In this document: piece after piece, positions 7,843-16,800 of the stretch
Layout of the letters: each line of letters opens with the position of its first letter
Numbering within the stretch: position 1 is the stretch's first letter
From: Lachnospiraceae bacterium
Lineage (GTDB): Bacteria; Bacillota; Clostridia; Lachnospirales; Lachnospiraceae
NCBI GenBank assembly: GCA_900763175.1
Contig: CAAFJI010000338.1
Span: 1 to 26,756, forward strand
Direction: 5' to 3'
DNA length: 26,756 bases
The notes under the pieces: model-generated
Databases searched by the model: none
The model's input: the letters and a program-made list of their open reading frames with translations, nothing else
What the model was told of the DNA's origin: nothing
Made by a program: the position numbers and the translations under genes

Positions 7843-7903
7843 GCATCCATGTGGATGCACCTTTCTTCTTTGAAAATAAAGTTGGACATCCATATGGATA
7901 CCC
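7843..7903 (-). repeat. Palindromic module B (second copy)
   Basis: Starts four bases after the intact methyltransferase stop. It contains the perfect palindrome ATCCATATGGAT (7888-7899, followed by ACCC on the plus strand) and, 45 bases away, GCATCCA-TG-TGGATGC (7843-7858, a 7-bp stem). Both elements and the spacing repeat module A. The hairpins have no U-run, so they are not ordinary terminators. They lie between the methyltransferase stop and the ribosome site of the PcfM-like remnant. Confidence 0.6.
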
Positions 7904-7906
7904 TTG

Positions 7907-8713
7907 CTATTTCTCGCTATCTTCTTTTTCCTTGGCTTCCAGCGCAAATCTTACCCGGTCACTGCCCAGCTTATAATAGGCATCCGTCACTTCAATCCCG
8001 ACTGTCTCATAGCCTTCCTCCACGGCTGCAAGGACAGTAGTTCCGGCTCCGGCAAAGGGATCTAAGATTTTGCCACCCGGCTCACAAATCTGAATCACAT
8101 CTTTCATCAACTGCAACGGTTTCTCTGTCACATGGATACGATTCTGGGGATTCCCATAGCGAAACACGCCCGGAAGACAGGACACCGGACGGCTGATTGG
8201 CATCGGTCCGTTACTGCCCCACACAATATATTCAGCCTGCTGTCGAAAGCGTCCTTTCTGAGGACGGGAGTTTCCCTTATCCCAAACCGCTGTACCTCTC
8301 CAGATCCAGCCTGCCCACTGAAGAGCATCGGTAATGGACGGATACTGTCTCCAGTCAATAAAAAGACAGATAGGTGCCCCGATCTTGCAGGCTTTTCGCA
8401 CATCATAGAGCCACTCTGCCATCCAGTGGGTCCAGGAACGCTGATCCTTATTATCCCCATCAAAATCCGGTAAGGCATTCTCTGCTTTCATGCTGCTGTA
8501 TTTCTGGTTGGTCGTGCGGTTTCGCTCATTCTGCTTCGTTCCCCCGGACGCATAAGGCGGATCGGTAATCACTGCATCAAAGATCCCCGGCTGAAATGCT
8601 TTCACCAGTTTCAGCGTATCTCCATGTAAAATTGTCCAGTTTTTCCCTCCGGTATATTCCTCCGGGTATGTTCCTTCTTTCAATAAGTTCCCTAACTGCA
8701 GGGTATTTTCCAT
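7907..8713 (-). CDS. Beta-class site-specific DNA methyltransferase (N6-adenine or N4-cytosine)
   Basis: 268 residues. Motif IV, DPPY (51-54), comes before motif I, DPFAGAGTT (218-226), which is the order of beta-class amino-methyltransferases. Between them lies the target-recognition region (WDKGNSRPQKGRFRQQAEYIVWGSNG), and after it TEKP and GIEVTDAYYKLG. The enzyme would transfer a methyl group from S-adenosylmethionine to an exocyclic amino group in DNA. No restriction endonuclease is adjacent, so it is probably a solitary methylase that masks the element or the host. AAGGA lies 8 bases before the ATG at 8713. The metK gene upstream in the same direction could supply its cofactor. Confidence 0.9.
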   Translation of the reverse strand: MENTLQLGNLLKEGTYPEEYTGGKNWTILHGDTLKLVKAFQPGIFDAVITDPPYASGGTKQNERNRTTNQKYSSMKAENALPDFDGDNKDQRSWTHWMAEWLYDVRKACKIGAPICLFIDWRQYPSITDALQWAGWIWRGTAVWDKGNSRPQKGRFRQQAEYIVWGSNGPMPISRPVSCLPGVFRYGNPQNRIHVTEKPLQLMKDVIQICEPGGKILDPFAGAGTTVLAAVEEGYETVGIEVTDAYYKLGSDRVRFALEAKEKEDSEK

Positions 8714-8817
8714 AGGCATCATCCTTTCTTATCAGCCCTCAGGCTGTTTCTTATCTTTTAAATCTGTTTCTACTATTTTTTCTTCCCACATCTTTTATGA
8801 TATGGCAAAAACGAACT

Positions 8818-9591
8818 TCATCGGCATTCTTCCTTCCCACGTTTCTTGGGCGGCTTGGTGGCTTTCTGAAAATCTTCGCTCAGTTCAGTCTCTACATATT
8901 CACTGATGATATAAAGAGCCTGATAATAGTTCTCTGATTTCTGGACACGTGCAATCATTTCTTTTGCCTCTTGTCCCTGCCCATTTGCCTGAAGCAGTTT
9001 ATTTGCCCTTGCCAGAATAGAAAACACATTTCCATCCTGTCCCACGAGCTGCATCTTCGGACGTCTCATTTCCGTTTCCTTCTGTTGGTAATCGGAATCA
9101 CTGATCTGGATTTCATAGTCATCGCTCTGCCAAAAATGAACATCGATTTCTCCATCTCCGACTTGGATTTCCTGCTGTTCAAACCCTTCTCCCCATTCGT
9201 CGCTATACTGCCCGGTAACATATTCATACAGTTCTTTTGCTTCCGACTGTTCTAAAAATGTAGTTAATTCCAAAGTGGTACATCCATACAAAACACCATC
9301 CTTTTGTTTCACAGAAGGGACTGCACTGATCACCTTCTCTTTGATGGCTGCACTGCCATGAAAATAATCCATTAAATTGCAGGGCTTTCCTTCCTCATTT
9401 CCAATGGCATTGTATTTTTCGATTGCTTCTTTGATCTCCGATTCGTATTGTGACAAGTCTGCCCTTTCCAGCGGCATCCCCTCATAAATATCGTACTCGT
9501 ATTCCCCCTCTTCCCACTGCCTTTCCAGTTCTCTGGATGTGAAATTCCCTGTCAGTGGTGTCAACAATTCTATTTTTATGGTATCTTCCAT
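8818..9591 (-). CDS. ICE protein of unknown function, C-terminal conserved domain
   Basis: 257 residues. The N-terminal part (IELLTPLTGNFTSRELERQWEEGEYEYDIYEGMPLERADLSQYE) and an acidic middle are not familiar to me. The last third (RRPKMQLVGQDGNVFSILARANKLLQANGQGQEAKEMIARVQKSENYYQALYIISEYVE) is a helical domain I have seen in many Firmicutes conjugative elements, annotated only as hypothetical. GGGAGGT lies 8 bases before the ATG at 9591, which rules out the longer frame that starts inside the upstream gene. It follows the Toprim gene with a gap of 5 bases and is probably co-translated. Function unknown. Confidence 0.72.
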   Translation of the reverse strand: MEDTIKIELLTPLTGNFTSRELERQWEEGEYEYDIYEGMPLERADLSQYESEIKEAIEKYNAIGNEEGKPCNLMDYFHGSAAIKEKVISAVPSVKQKDGVLYGCTTLELTTFLEQSEAKELYEYVTGQYSDEWGEGFEQQEIQVGDGEIDVHFWQSDDYEIQISDSDYQQKETEMRRPKMQLVGQDGNVFSILARANKLLQANGQGQEAKEMIARVQKSENYYQALYIISEYVETELSEDFQKATKPPKKRGKEECR

Positions 9592-9596
9592 TCGCT

Positions 9597-10565
9597 TCAC
9601 CTCCCACGTTCTCTTCGCTGTTTCTGCTGTTTTTCCCACGCCTGCTTTGCCATGTCTCCATAATCAGCACCCTCTATTGGGGGCAGGTTGCAGAAAACAG
9701 CATATTCTTTTTCATAATGCTCTTTTAGCTGTTCACACGCCCATCGTCCGGCAAAATCATGATCAGTGCAGATCTCTATCTCCGTCACCTCCGGATGCTG
9801 TTTCAAAAAATGTTCCAATGCATCCGGTACTTTCATCTTTCTGACGTTCTGCTCGGTTCCTTCCTTCGGTGCAGCGACACCGCCCAAAGACAGGCGGTAT
9901 TTATCCGCATTCCCTTCCAGTGTCATATGAGCCAGGGCGTCAATACAGGCTTCATATACTGCCACCCGGCAGCTTTTCCCAAGGGGAGGAACACAAAAGC
10001 TGTATTGCTTTTCACTGCCTTCCTGTTCCATCCGGAAGCTCTTTCCCCGGTTGTCATAGATTCCCCGCAGGAACGCATACCTTGCATGTCCCTGTTCATC
10101 CATGCCAACAAAAACAGCGTTATGGTAGGGGGCGCTCTCATACAGGATTCCGAGCTGCACACAGTAATCCAACACATCATCCTGGATTCCCCTCTGGTTC
10201 AAATATCTCCGCACTCGGTAAAAACTGTCATTGGGCAGGGGCAGGAAAAAGGGCTTCTTCCTGGGTGCTGGTTCTTCTCTGGGAACATACACAGGCGTCT
10301 GCTCACACAAGATTTTTACGGCTTCCATATATCCCATGCCATCTACCTGCATCAAAAACCGCAGAGCAGACATTCCGCCAATATCCCTGGACTTCCAATG
10401 CCATTTACTGGTAATCTCGTTAATTTTAAAACTGTCATGGTCCTGAAGCTGCCATTCATTTCTTGTCCGTGTTTTTTTCAATCTCCCCGGCTGATACGTC
10501 TGCAGGTACTCATAGGCTCTCACCTGCTTGGCTGCCTGATATTCTTCTTCGGTAACCCAAGCCAT
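9597..10565 (-). CDS. DUF3991 and Toprim domain protein (primase-like)
   Basis: 322 residues. Residues of roughly 1-80 resemble the zinc-binding-like start of primases but without the cysteines (HWKSRDIGGMSALRFLMQVDGMGYMEAVKIL). DUF3991 follows (RVRRYLNQRGIQDDVLDYCVQLGILYES), and then a Toprim domain with VAVYEACIDALAHMTL, carrying the catalytic glutamate, and EIEICTDHDFAGRWACEQL, carrying the metal-binding D-x-D. Such proteins may prime the complementary strand after transfer. The ATG overlaps the metK stop by one base (TGATG), so translation is coupled to metK. Confidence 0.85.
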   Translation of the reverse strand: MAWVTEEEYQAAKQVRAYEYLQTYQPGRLKKTRTRNEWQLQDHDSFKINEITSKWHWKSRDIGGMSALRFLMQVDGMGYMEAVKILCEQTPVYVPREEPAPRKKPFFLPLPNDSFYRVRRYLNQRGIQDDVLDYCVQLGILYESAPYHNAVFVGMDEQGHARYAFLRGIYDNRGKSFRMEQEGSEKQYSFCVPPLGKSCRVAVYEACIDALAHMTLEGNADKYRLSLGGVAAPKEGTEQNVRKMKVPDALEHFLKQHPEVTEIEICTDHDFAGRWACEQLKEHYEKEYAVFCNLPPIEGADYGDMAKQAWEKQQKQRRERGR

Positions 10566-11725
10566 CAGATCACTGCATTGCGAAGAGCCTCTGCCTTATC
10601 GGTGCGCTCCCACGGAAACTCTTTTCTCCCGAAATGTCCAAAGGCTGCTGTCTGTCGGAAAATCGGACGGGTAAGGCGCAGGCTATCCACGATCTGCTTC
10701 GGAGTCAGCCCAAACACCAGCGGGATTGCCAGTTCCAGACAGTCATCCGCACACACTTTTCCCGTACCAAACGTATCCACCTGTACCATCACCGGCTGGG
10801 CAACCCCAATAACATAGGCCAAAGACACCTGACATCTGCTGGCAAGTCCCGCAGCGACAATGTTCTTGGCGATATATCTGGCCATATAAGCTGCCGAACG
10901 ATCTACTTTTGAACAATCCTTCCCGGAAAATGCTCCACCGCCATGGGGAACCATGCTTCCATAACTGTCTACCATCAGCTTCCTTCCGGTCAGTCCCGTA
11001 TCAGCGTCCAATCCTCCACAGACAAAACGCCCTGATGGATTGATATAAATCTTGGTTTCCTCATCCGGTGGCAGGGGGCGAAGCGCCGGCAGCAACACTT
11101 TCTTTCGGATCTCCGCTTCCAGCTTTTTCAAATCTTTTTCTTCCGTATGCTGACAGGACACTACCACACTGTCCAGTCGGACAGGTCTTCCGTTTTCATA
11201 CTCTACCGTCACCTGGGCTTTTCCATCCGGTAAGATTCCCTGAATATAAGAGCTTTGTCTGCAGGCAGATAATTCTCGGACAATCCGATTGGCCAACACC
11301 ACGGGCATGGGCATGAGCTGCTTCGTTTCATCACAAGCATATCCGATCATCACACCCTGATCCCCTGCTCCTTGGAACCAGTCTATCTGATTGTCAGACA
11401 CTCCTTCCCTTCGTTCTTTTGAAGTATCGACTGCCCCTGCGATATCGGGACTCTGTCGATGGACAAAAGTGTCCATTGCAATCCCTTCACTGGAATAGCC
11501 CACATCAGACAGTACTTTTCGCACAACTGCAAACACATCCGGTTCATAAGTACTGGTGATTTCCCCTGCTACAATGATCGTTCCTTTCGTAGCAAGCACC
11601 TCACATGCTACCCTGGACTGTTCATCCTGTTTCAGACACACATCTAGGATTGCATCTGCAATCTGGTCACACACTTTGTCCGGATGTCCTTCTGTTACTG
11701 CTTCTGCTGTATAAAATTTTCTCAT
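10565..11725 (-). CDS. metK: S-adenosylmethionine synthetase
   Basis: 386 residues, the normal length. The enzyme makes SAM from methionine and ATP. Seen here: TEGHPDKVCDQIADAILD with the conserved histidine and lysine at the N-terminus, GAGDQGVMIGYACDET (the P-loop-like GAGDQG region), INPSGRFVCGG, DTGLTGRKLMVDSYGS, and PHGGGAFSGKDCSKVDRSAAYMARYIAKNIV. All key segments look intact. The start is the ATG at 11725 after AGAGAGGGAA. A housekeeping gene on a conjugative element, in the same direction as a DNA methyltransferase and coupled to a Toprim gene, suggests that it supplies SAM for element-encoded methylation. An intrinsic terminator lies 22 bases in front of the start. Confidence 0.95.
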   Translation of the reverse strand: MRKFYTAEAVTEGHPDKVCDQIADAILDVCLKQDEQSRVACEVLATKGTIIVAGEITSTYEPDVFAVVRKVLSDVGYSSEGIAMDTFVHRQSPDIAGAVDTSKERREGVSDNQIDWFQGAGDQGVMIGYACDETKQLMPMPVVLANRIVRELSACRQSSYIQGILPDGKAQVTVEYENGRPVRLDSVVVSCQHTEEKDLKKLEAEIRKKVLLPALRPLPPDEETKIYINPSGRFVCGGLDADTGLTGRKLMVDSYGSMVPHGGGAFSGKDCSKVDRSAAYMARYIAKNIVAAGLASRCQVSLAYVIGVAQPVMVQVDTFGTGKVCADDCLELAIPLVFGLTPKQIVDSLRLTRPIFRQTAAFGHFGRKEFPWERTDKAEALRNAVI

Positions 11726-11747
11726 ATGAATTCCCTCTCTTTCATGC

Positions 11748-11789
11748 AAAAAAGCAGGATACCTTCCTTTTTACGGAAACATATCCTGC
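11748..11789 (-). terminator. Intrinsic terminator between the toxin gene and metK
   Basis: On the minus strand an 8-bp outer stem (GCAGGATA/TATCCTGC, 11754-11761 with 11782-11789) encloses a 4-bp inner stem (TTCC/GGAA) and is followed by a run of six U. It would end the toxin-antitoxin transcript. Only 22 bases separate it from the metK start codon, with no room for a promoter in between, so metK must be expressed by read-through or by regulated antitermination. Confidence 0.85.
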
Positions 11790-11822
11790 CTGATGTTTCA
11801 TATTTTCTTTTGATTTTATCAT

Positions 11823-12137
11823 CTAACCTTTTAATCGGCTTTCAATATCTGATGCACTATATAATACATCTGTTACAATCACTTTATCTCCCTGGATTAC
11901 AAAAAAGACAGAGTAATTGTCTACCAACAATCTTCTCATCTCTTTGCTTCGTTCCGGCTCTGATTCCATAATACGGATTCTCTCAGCCATAGTATCCAAT
12001 GTCAAAATAGCGTCTGCAATCCGGTTGTATTGATCCATTCCATTTTCCGGTGCCTGAAGAACATAAGCAATGTGATTATATAACTGCTCCATATCAGCCA
12101 ATGCTTCATTTGTAATCTTAACCGTATAGTGTTTCAT
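11823..12137 (-). CDS. RelE/ParE family toxin
   Basis: 104 residues: MKHYTVKITNEALADMEQLYNHIAYVL, then AERIRIMESEPERSKEMRRLLVDNYSVFFVIQGDKVIVTDVLYSASDIESRL. The helix-hairpin followed by a basic sheet (R-R-L-x-x-x-x-Y-x-V-F-F) is the ParE/RelE toxin fold. Members poison gyrase or cut mRNA on the ribosome; the sequence does not say which. The ATG is one base after the antitoxin stop, the usual coupling. The longer frame upstream lies within the antitoxin and lacks a ribosome site. In this position it would stabilise the element. Confidence 0.87.
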   Translation of the reverse strand: MKHYTVKITNEALADMEQLYNHIAYVLQAPENGMDQYNRIADAILTLDTMAERIRIMESEPERSKEMRRLLVDNYSVFFVIQGDKVIVTDVLYSASDIESRLKG

Positions 12138-12138
12138 A

Positions 12139-12441
12139 TCAATGATTCTCCCTGAATTTTGCGAACGCTTCTGCTGCATTTTGCACTCTTCCTGCAGCTA
12201 TATCATTGTAACCTTTTTCCAATTTCTGATGGATTTCTTCTGTTGTCATGGCATCTGCATGAATCGATGCTGGTGCTTTTGGTAAAGAAACAGAAAATGG
12301 AATTCCACCTGTAAGAGAAATTTGATTCAAATACATATCAATCGCTGTTGACATAGGAACACCTAACTGAGACAATACTTTTTCTGCCCGCTCTTTGACA
12401 GTTGGGTTTACTCTTAAATTCAATGTTGCTGTTTTTTCCAT
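12139..12441 (-). CDS. RelB/DinJ family antitoxin
   Basis: 100 residues: MEKTATLNLRVNPTVKERAEKVLSQLGVPMSTAIDMYLNQISLTGGIPFSV is the RelB/DinJ ribbon-helix-helix start, followed by LPKAP and a toxin-wrapping tail. It neutralises the downstream RelE/ParE-type protein and should repress its own promoter. AAGGAGGTGTGATC precedes the ATG at 12441. The longer frame to 12483 would begin inside the promoter and operator. Confidence 0.88.
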   Translation of the reverse strand: MEKTATLNLRVNPTVKERAEKVLSQLGVPMSTAIDMYLNQISLTGGIPFSVSLPKAPASIHADAMTTEEIHQKLEKGYNDIAAGRVQNAAEAFAKFRENH

Positions 12442-12464
12442 GATCACACCTCCTTGTTTCTTGT

Positions 12465-12493
12465 ATTGTAACGCTTTTGTCATTACAATTCAA
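12465..12493 (-). promoter_or_regulatory. Promoter and operator of the toxin-antitoxin operon
   Basis: On the minus strand TTGAAT (12488-12493) and TACAAT (12465-12470) are separated by exactly 17 bases, a good sigma-A promoter. It is overlaid by a 7-bp inverted repeat, ATTGTAA (12465-12471) and TTACAAT (12483-12489), with its arms covering the -10 and reaching the -35. This is a natural autorepression site for the antitoxin. Transcription would start about 15-20 bases before the ribosome site. Confidence 0.75.
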
Positions 12494-12599
12494 GCACTAT
12501 TTCTCACATTTTCTAAGTTTTATATCCGATTTTACATTTTCATTATACTCTCAGATTTTCGCTTAAAAAACGCATTCCAGATAGATGGCAGATACATCC

Positions 12600-13037
12600 A
12601 GATAACTGCAAAAGTCCCAGTCTTTGAACACTTTCTTACACTACATCACGCCACATTTCGTTGTGCATCCTACATCCTCGAACACTTTTTTGTATTATAG
12701 TACTGTCTTTTTCATGCAATCATTTCTCACATTCTGCGCTTTTCTGGTACTTTCAAACACTCCCCGGCAACTTCAGTTCCAGAAAGTCACCAAAGTGCTG
12801 GAAAAGCACCCACTGTTGAACACTCTTCCAACACTACAAGACTACACAAGCCGCCACGATCCGTTGCACATCCCTGAACTTCGAACACTTTTTGTGCCAG
12901 AGCGCCACTTCCTACCTGTAGTTCGTCTCATATTCTGCACTTTTGGGGTACTTTTGAACACTTCCTGCAGAAGATTTTTCAGAGCACCCCAGTATACATC
13001 CAGAGAGCTGAAGAAAGTACACACCTTTGAACACTTT
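12600..13037 (-). repeat. Higher-order tandem DNA repeat, period about 200 bp
   Basis: Seven copies of AGTGTTCRA on the minus strand (GAACACTT on plus) begin at 12626, 12680, 12754, 12818, 12883, 12956 and 13029, 54-74 bases apart. Each third copy is followed by related sequence. The 12956 and 12754 units share AGTACC..AAAAG.GCAGAAT.TGAGA; the 12883 and 12680 units share GTTCGA...GGATG..CAACG...GTGGCG; the 13029 and 12626 units share TCTGGATGTAT.CTG. The result is about two divergent copies of a 200-base, three-part unit. No reading frame is preserved across the copies. It lies between the sortase stop and the toxin-antitoxin promoter; the function is unknown. Confidence 0.72.
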
Positions 13038-13845
13038 TCACCTTTCAGGTTCTGCTTTTACTGCCACAAGGATGTTCCGGCCTTCCTTACACTCATAAGA
13101 GCAGGTTACCAGAGTCAGGGTTTTCTCACAACCTGCACCATCTACCCCTGTTTCAAACAGCGCCAGCGCTTTTGCTTGCGCTGCATAAGCCTCCAGATCC
13201 TGCGGACTGTGAAAAGCTGACTGCTGGAAGTCAAACATGGACACATCGGCTTTCAATACTGCCGCTATCCGGTACTCTTCCATGCCTTCCGGCGTCTGAA
13301 AGAACACGCATGGATGAGCTTTCCAGTACTCATAGGAGGCGTACTGATCCATTCCCGAACATTGCCCCGCTGTTCATGTTGTGACCGTAGATGGTCAGAT
13401 TCCCCGATTCTCCCAGAATACAGTCTGCCTGGAGGAACAAACTTCCATTGATGTCGTAGTTTCCCCGGTAATCTCTCCGCAGATAATACTCTGGATCTTC
13501 CGCATTGCTCTGCAGTACCAGATAATCAATCCCAGCCTCCGGGATTGTAAGCCATCCCCGAACATCCGGATACTGTCTCTGGAGAGAACGAAGGTCAACC
13601 TCAGACACTTCCGGTTCTCTTCCAGCCTGTTCCTCTTTTTGTGTTGGAGAGCCCCCGCCCGGAGGAAATTCCTCCGGGAAGCAGGTTTTTAACTCCTCCA
13701 CCAGTTCCCGGTTCTGCCGGAGAATGGCCACATAATCCTGATAAAGCAAGGCTGCACTCATCATGCAAATGACACACAATACTGCCTGCAGAATCCACAG
13801 CCTAGTCTTCTTTTTTCGCTTCATCCACTTTTTCTGTTTTTCCAT
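13038..13845 (-). pseudogene. srtB: Class B sortase, frameshifted
   Basis: Two overlapping frames make one sortase. The first (13330-13845) has a short cytoplasmic lysine-rich start, a membrane helix (LWILQAVLCVICMMSAALLY), and the catalytic domain as far as the histidine motif NLTIYGHNM. The second (13038-13352) continues DQYASYEYWKAHP and contains TLVTCSYE with the catalytic cysteine and GRNILVAV with the arginine. The break is near 13340-13350 (TTCGGGAATGGATCAG); the joined length is 3n+1, so two bases are missing or one is extra. There is no slippery run at the site. The gene overlaps the adhesin end by 44 bases, so the two were made as a pair. If the shift is real, no active sortase is made. 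Confidence 0.85.
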
Positions 13846-16800
13846 GTCTCTTCTTATAAATCATGGCTGCCATGAGTCCGGCTGCTGACACTCCCAGAAG
13901 AACAAACAACAGGACTGGTTTCCAGTGATTATCCCCTGTCTGCGGTACACCCGGTGTCTCAGGTGTTCTTGCATCCTTCATCTCCACTTTCTGAACCTCC
14001 ATGGTATCTTCCAGTGTAAACTTCACATCCTCTGCAATCTCATAACCTTCCGGCGCTGTAATTTCACGCAGAGTCAGTTCTTCCCCTACCAGAAGTTTCT
14101 CTACCAGATGAGGTTTCCCGTCCGTTACCCACTCTTCCAGAATCTCACCATCTTTATTTAAGATCTGAAGCTTGGCTCCTTCCAGTTCCTCGCCTGTGGT
14201 AATATCCGTCTTGGAGATTTCCACTTTGGAATAAGTATCTTTCATCTCCACTTTGGTCACACTGCCATCTTCCTTTACTTCAAACTTGATATCTTCCGCA
14301 GACACATACCCTTCCGCATAAGGCGGCAGCTCTTCATGGAGCGTATACGTTCCCTCCGGCAGTCCATAGACTACGTGCGGTTCTTTCGTGCTGATCCACT
14401 CCTCCACGATGCTGCCATCCCGGTCGATGATCTGAAGCTTCGCTCCTTCCAGTTCTTCCCCGGTTGTGGCATCGGTTTTGGTAAACTGGCTTTTCGTTGG
14501 CTGATTTTCCACTTCTTTTGTCAGCTTGATTTCTGCAAGGTTCTGGTCTGTGTAAGAGGCATCAATCTCCCAGATTTCCTCATTTGGCAGATACCCCGGC
14601 TTTCTCACTTCCTCTTTCACATAATATTTTCCGTGGTAAAGATCGCTATCAAAAGTAAGCTGTCCGTTCTCATCTGTTGCTTTTTTCTCCAGCAGCGTAT
14701 CCTTTTCTACAAGAACCTCACCCTGCTGGGAGAGGATATCTTCTTTTGCATACAATCCAAAGATCACGCCTTCCAGCTTCTCTTCCGTGACTGCATCCTT
14801 CTTTTCTACAGAAATGGAGATCTTCTGTCTTTCATTTTTATAGGCAACCCCTTCATAAACCACTGCCTGGGTATCATCCTCTGCGGTCAGGGTAAATTCT
14901 TTCTGTTCCGGGTTCAATACGAAATGGTCGCCTGCTATGGTTTCTTTCATATAATAAGAACCCAATGGAAGATTGTTCACCACTGCCTTTCCTTCTGTGT
15001 CTGTCACCAGAGTTGTTACCAGATCGTCTTTTTCATAACGGATGACCGGATTGCCCTGCTCATCCTTTGCTCCGTCCGGGGAATAAATGGTGTCCTTGGC
15101 ATACAGTTCAAAGGTCGCCCCTTCCACACCGGATTCTTCATATACAAAGTCATGGAACACCCCGGTATCGGTATCCTCTCCGGTCACTGCATCTTTGATC
15201 CTTCCTGCCAGTCTCTTGGCTTTTGCAAGCAAGGAATCTCCCTTCACTTTCACTGGCTGTTTTCCAGTTTTGGTCAGTGTCAGGCTTCCCACCTGCTCAT
15301 CGTTTGACTGCTCGACTTCCACGATGACCGCTCCGGTATCCGGATCGATCTGATGGACAGTATCAGAGGAAACAGTAATCACGATTCCTTCTTTGGAATT
15401 CGCTTTGTAAGTACCTTTTCCGGTCACTTCCAATGGAGAAATTATTTTTTCCCCTTCATACAAGGACATTTCATACCCCTGTCTTACAAACCCTTCCGGT
15501 GCTTTCACTTCTTCGATCCGGCAGGTAGAACATTTCATTTCTTCCGGTGTTACCAGATAGCCTTCCTCATTGGTCTTGAAAACGCTGATGGTTTCTTTCT
15601 TCGGATAGAATACCGTCTGCTCTACATATTCCTCTTTTTCCATGTCAAAGATTTTATAGGATGCGCCTGCCTTCAAGACTAGATTTCCTGTCTGTGCATC
15701 CTTCTTCACGATCTTTAACAAAAACTCAAACGGACGGTCATCGAAGATTCTCCATACCATCGGCTCTCTGCTGTCCTCATCGACCTTCACTAAAAACGGA
15801 TCAATGGCTTTCAAATTCTCCGGTACCGTACTTTCTTTTACCACATAAAGGCCATACGGAAGTTCCGGACTGAGGGCATATCCCTTTTTATCTGTAATGA
15901 GTTCCGGTACCGGTACAGCCTTGCCATCCACGTAGGTTGCTGCCGCCTCTTCTTTGCTGAAATCATACCCACGGAAATCTTCCGCAGTAAACTGCTCCCC
16001 ATTGGATGGCTGTAATTCCCCACTCTTTACTTTGGAAAGGCTACTGACCAGATACACTTTAAAACCAGCCCCTTCCACAAGGTCTGTCTCTGTCTGGTCT
16101 CCATCTTCACTGATCTTGATGAGCTGGAACGCCTGCTTCTTCACCTGTTCCTGTACGGTCAGAGCTCTGGTTACCTCTTCCACTTCCTGGCCTTCATAGG
16201 TAAGGTTCACGTCATATTCTGTCGAACATACTGTATAGCCTTCCGGCGGAGTTATCTCTTTTACATACATTTTCCCCAGATACAGTTCAGAAAAATCTAA
16301 CGTGCCATCTTCCTTGATCACGCCCTGCGCAATGAGGCTGCCTTTTTTGAACAGAACCCCGGTCTTTCCATCCGGATGGACAATGTCCTCCCTGGCATAC
16401 AGACCATACACCGCCCCTGCAAGGGAACTGTCTCCCTGAGGCAGGAAGGCTTGTGTCTCCTTGTCAATCTTTTTGATATAGATAGCGCCTCTCACTCTCT
16501 CATCGGTTGCTGTAAGAGTGACTGTCTTTCCGGCTTCCACATCCACCTTATGGCTCACATCACTATGTGCGTATTGATCTGGAGCCTTGATTTCCTTCGC
16601 ATACACGGTCTTGATGGCAGATTCAAAATAATCACTGACTGCCTTTCCCTCTTCCCCGGTGGCTGGCATTTCCATCAAAAGATGCTCACACTTGCTGTCT
16701 GTATAAATGCCATACACTGCACCGTCTAAAGGATTCCTGGTATCCGCATCCTGTTTTAAAAGCTCGATCCTTGTCATCTCCAGCCAGTCTACAGTAAAAC

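Noticed and set aside
8732..8791. Nineteen-residue ORF (MWEEKIVETDLKDKKQPEG) before the intact methyltransferase
   Set aside because: No ribosome site upstream of its ATG and no overlap with neighbours; probably chance in an AT-rich gap.
11726..11822. SAM riboswitch in front of metK
   Set aside because: Only about 97 bases separate the toxin stop and metK, and the terminator hairpin takes 42. I see no SAM-I or other known SAM aptamer core. A covariance search would settle it.
12600..13037. The spaced repeats could be a CRISPR array
   Set aside because: The shared block is only 9 bases, the spacing varies from 54 to 74, and the sequences between blocks are themselves related in threes. No cas gene is present.
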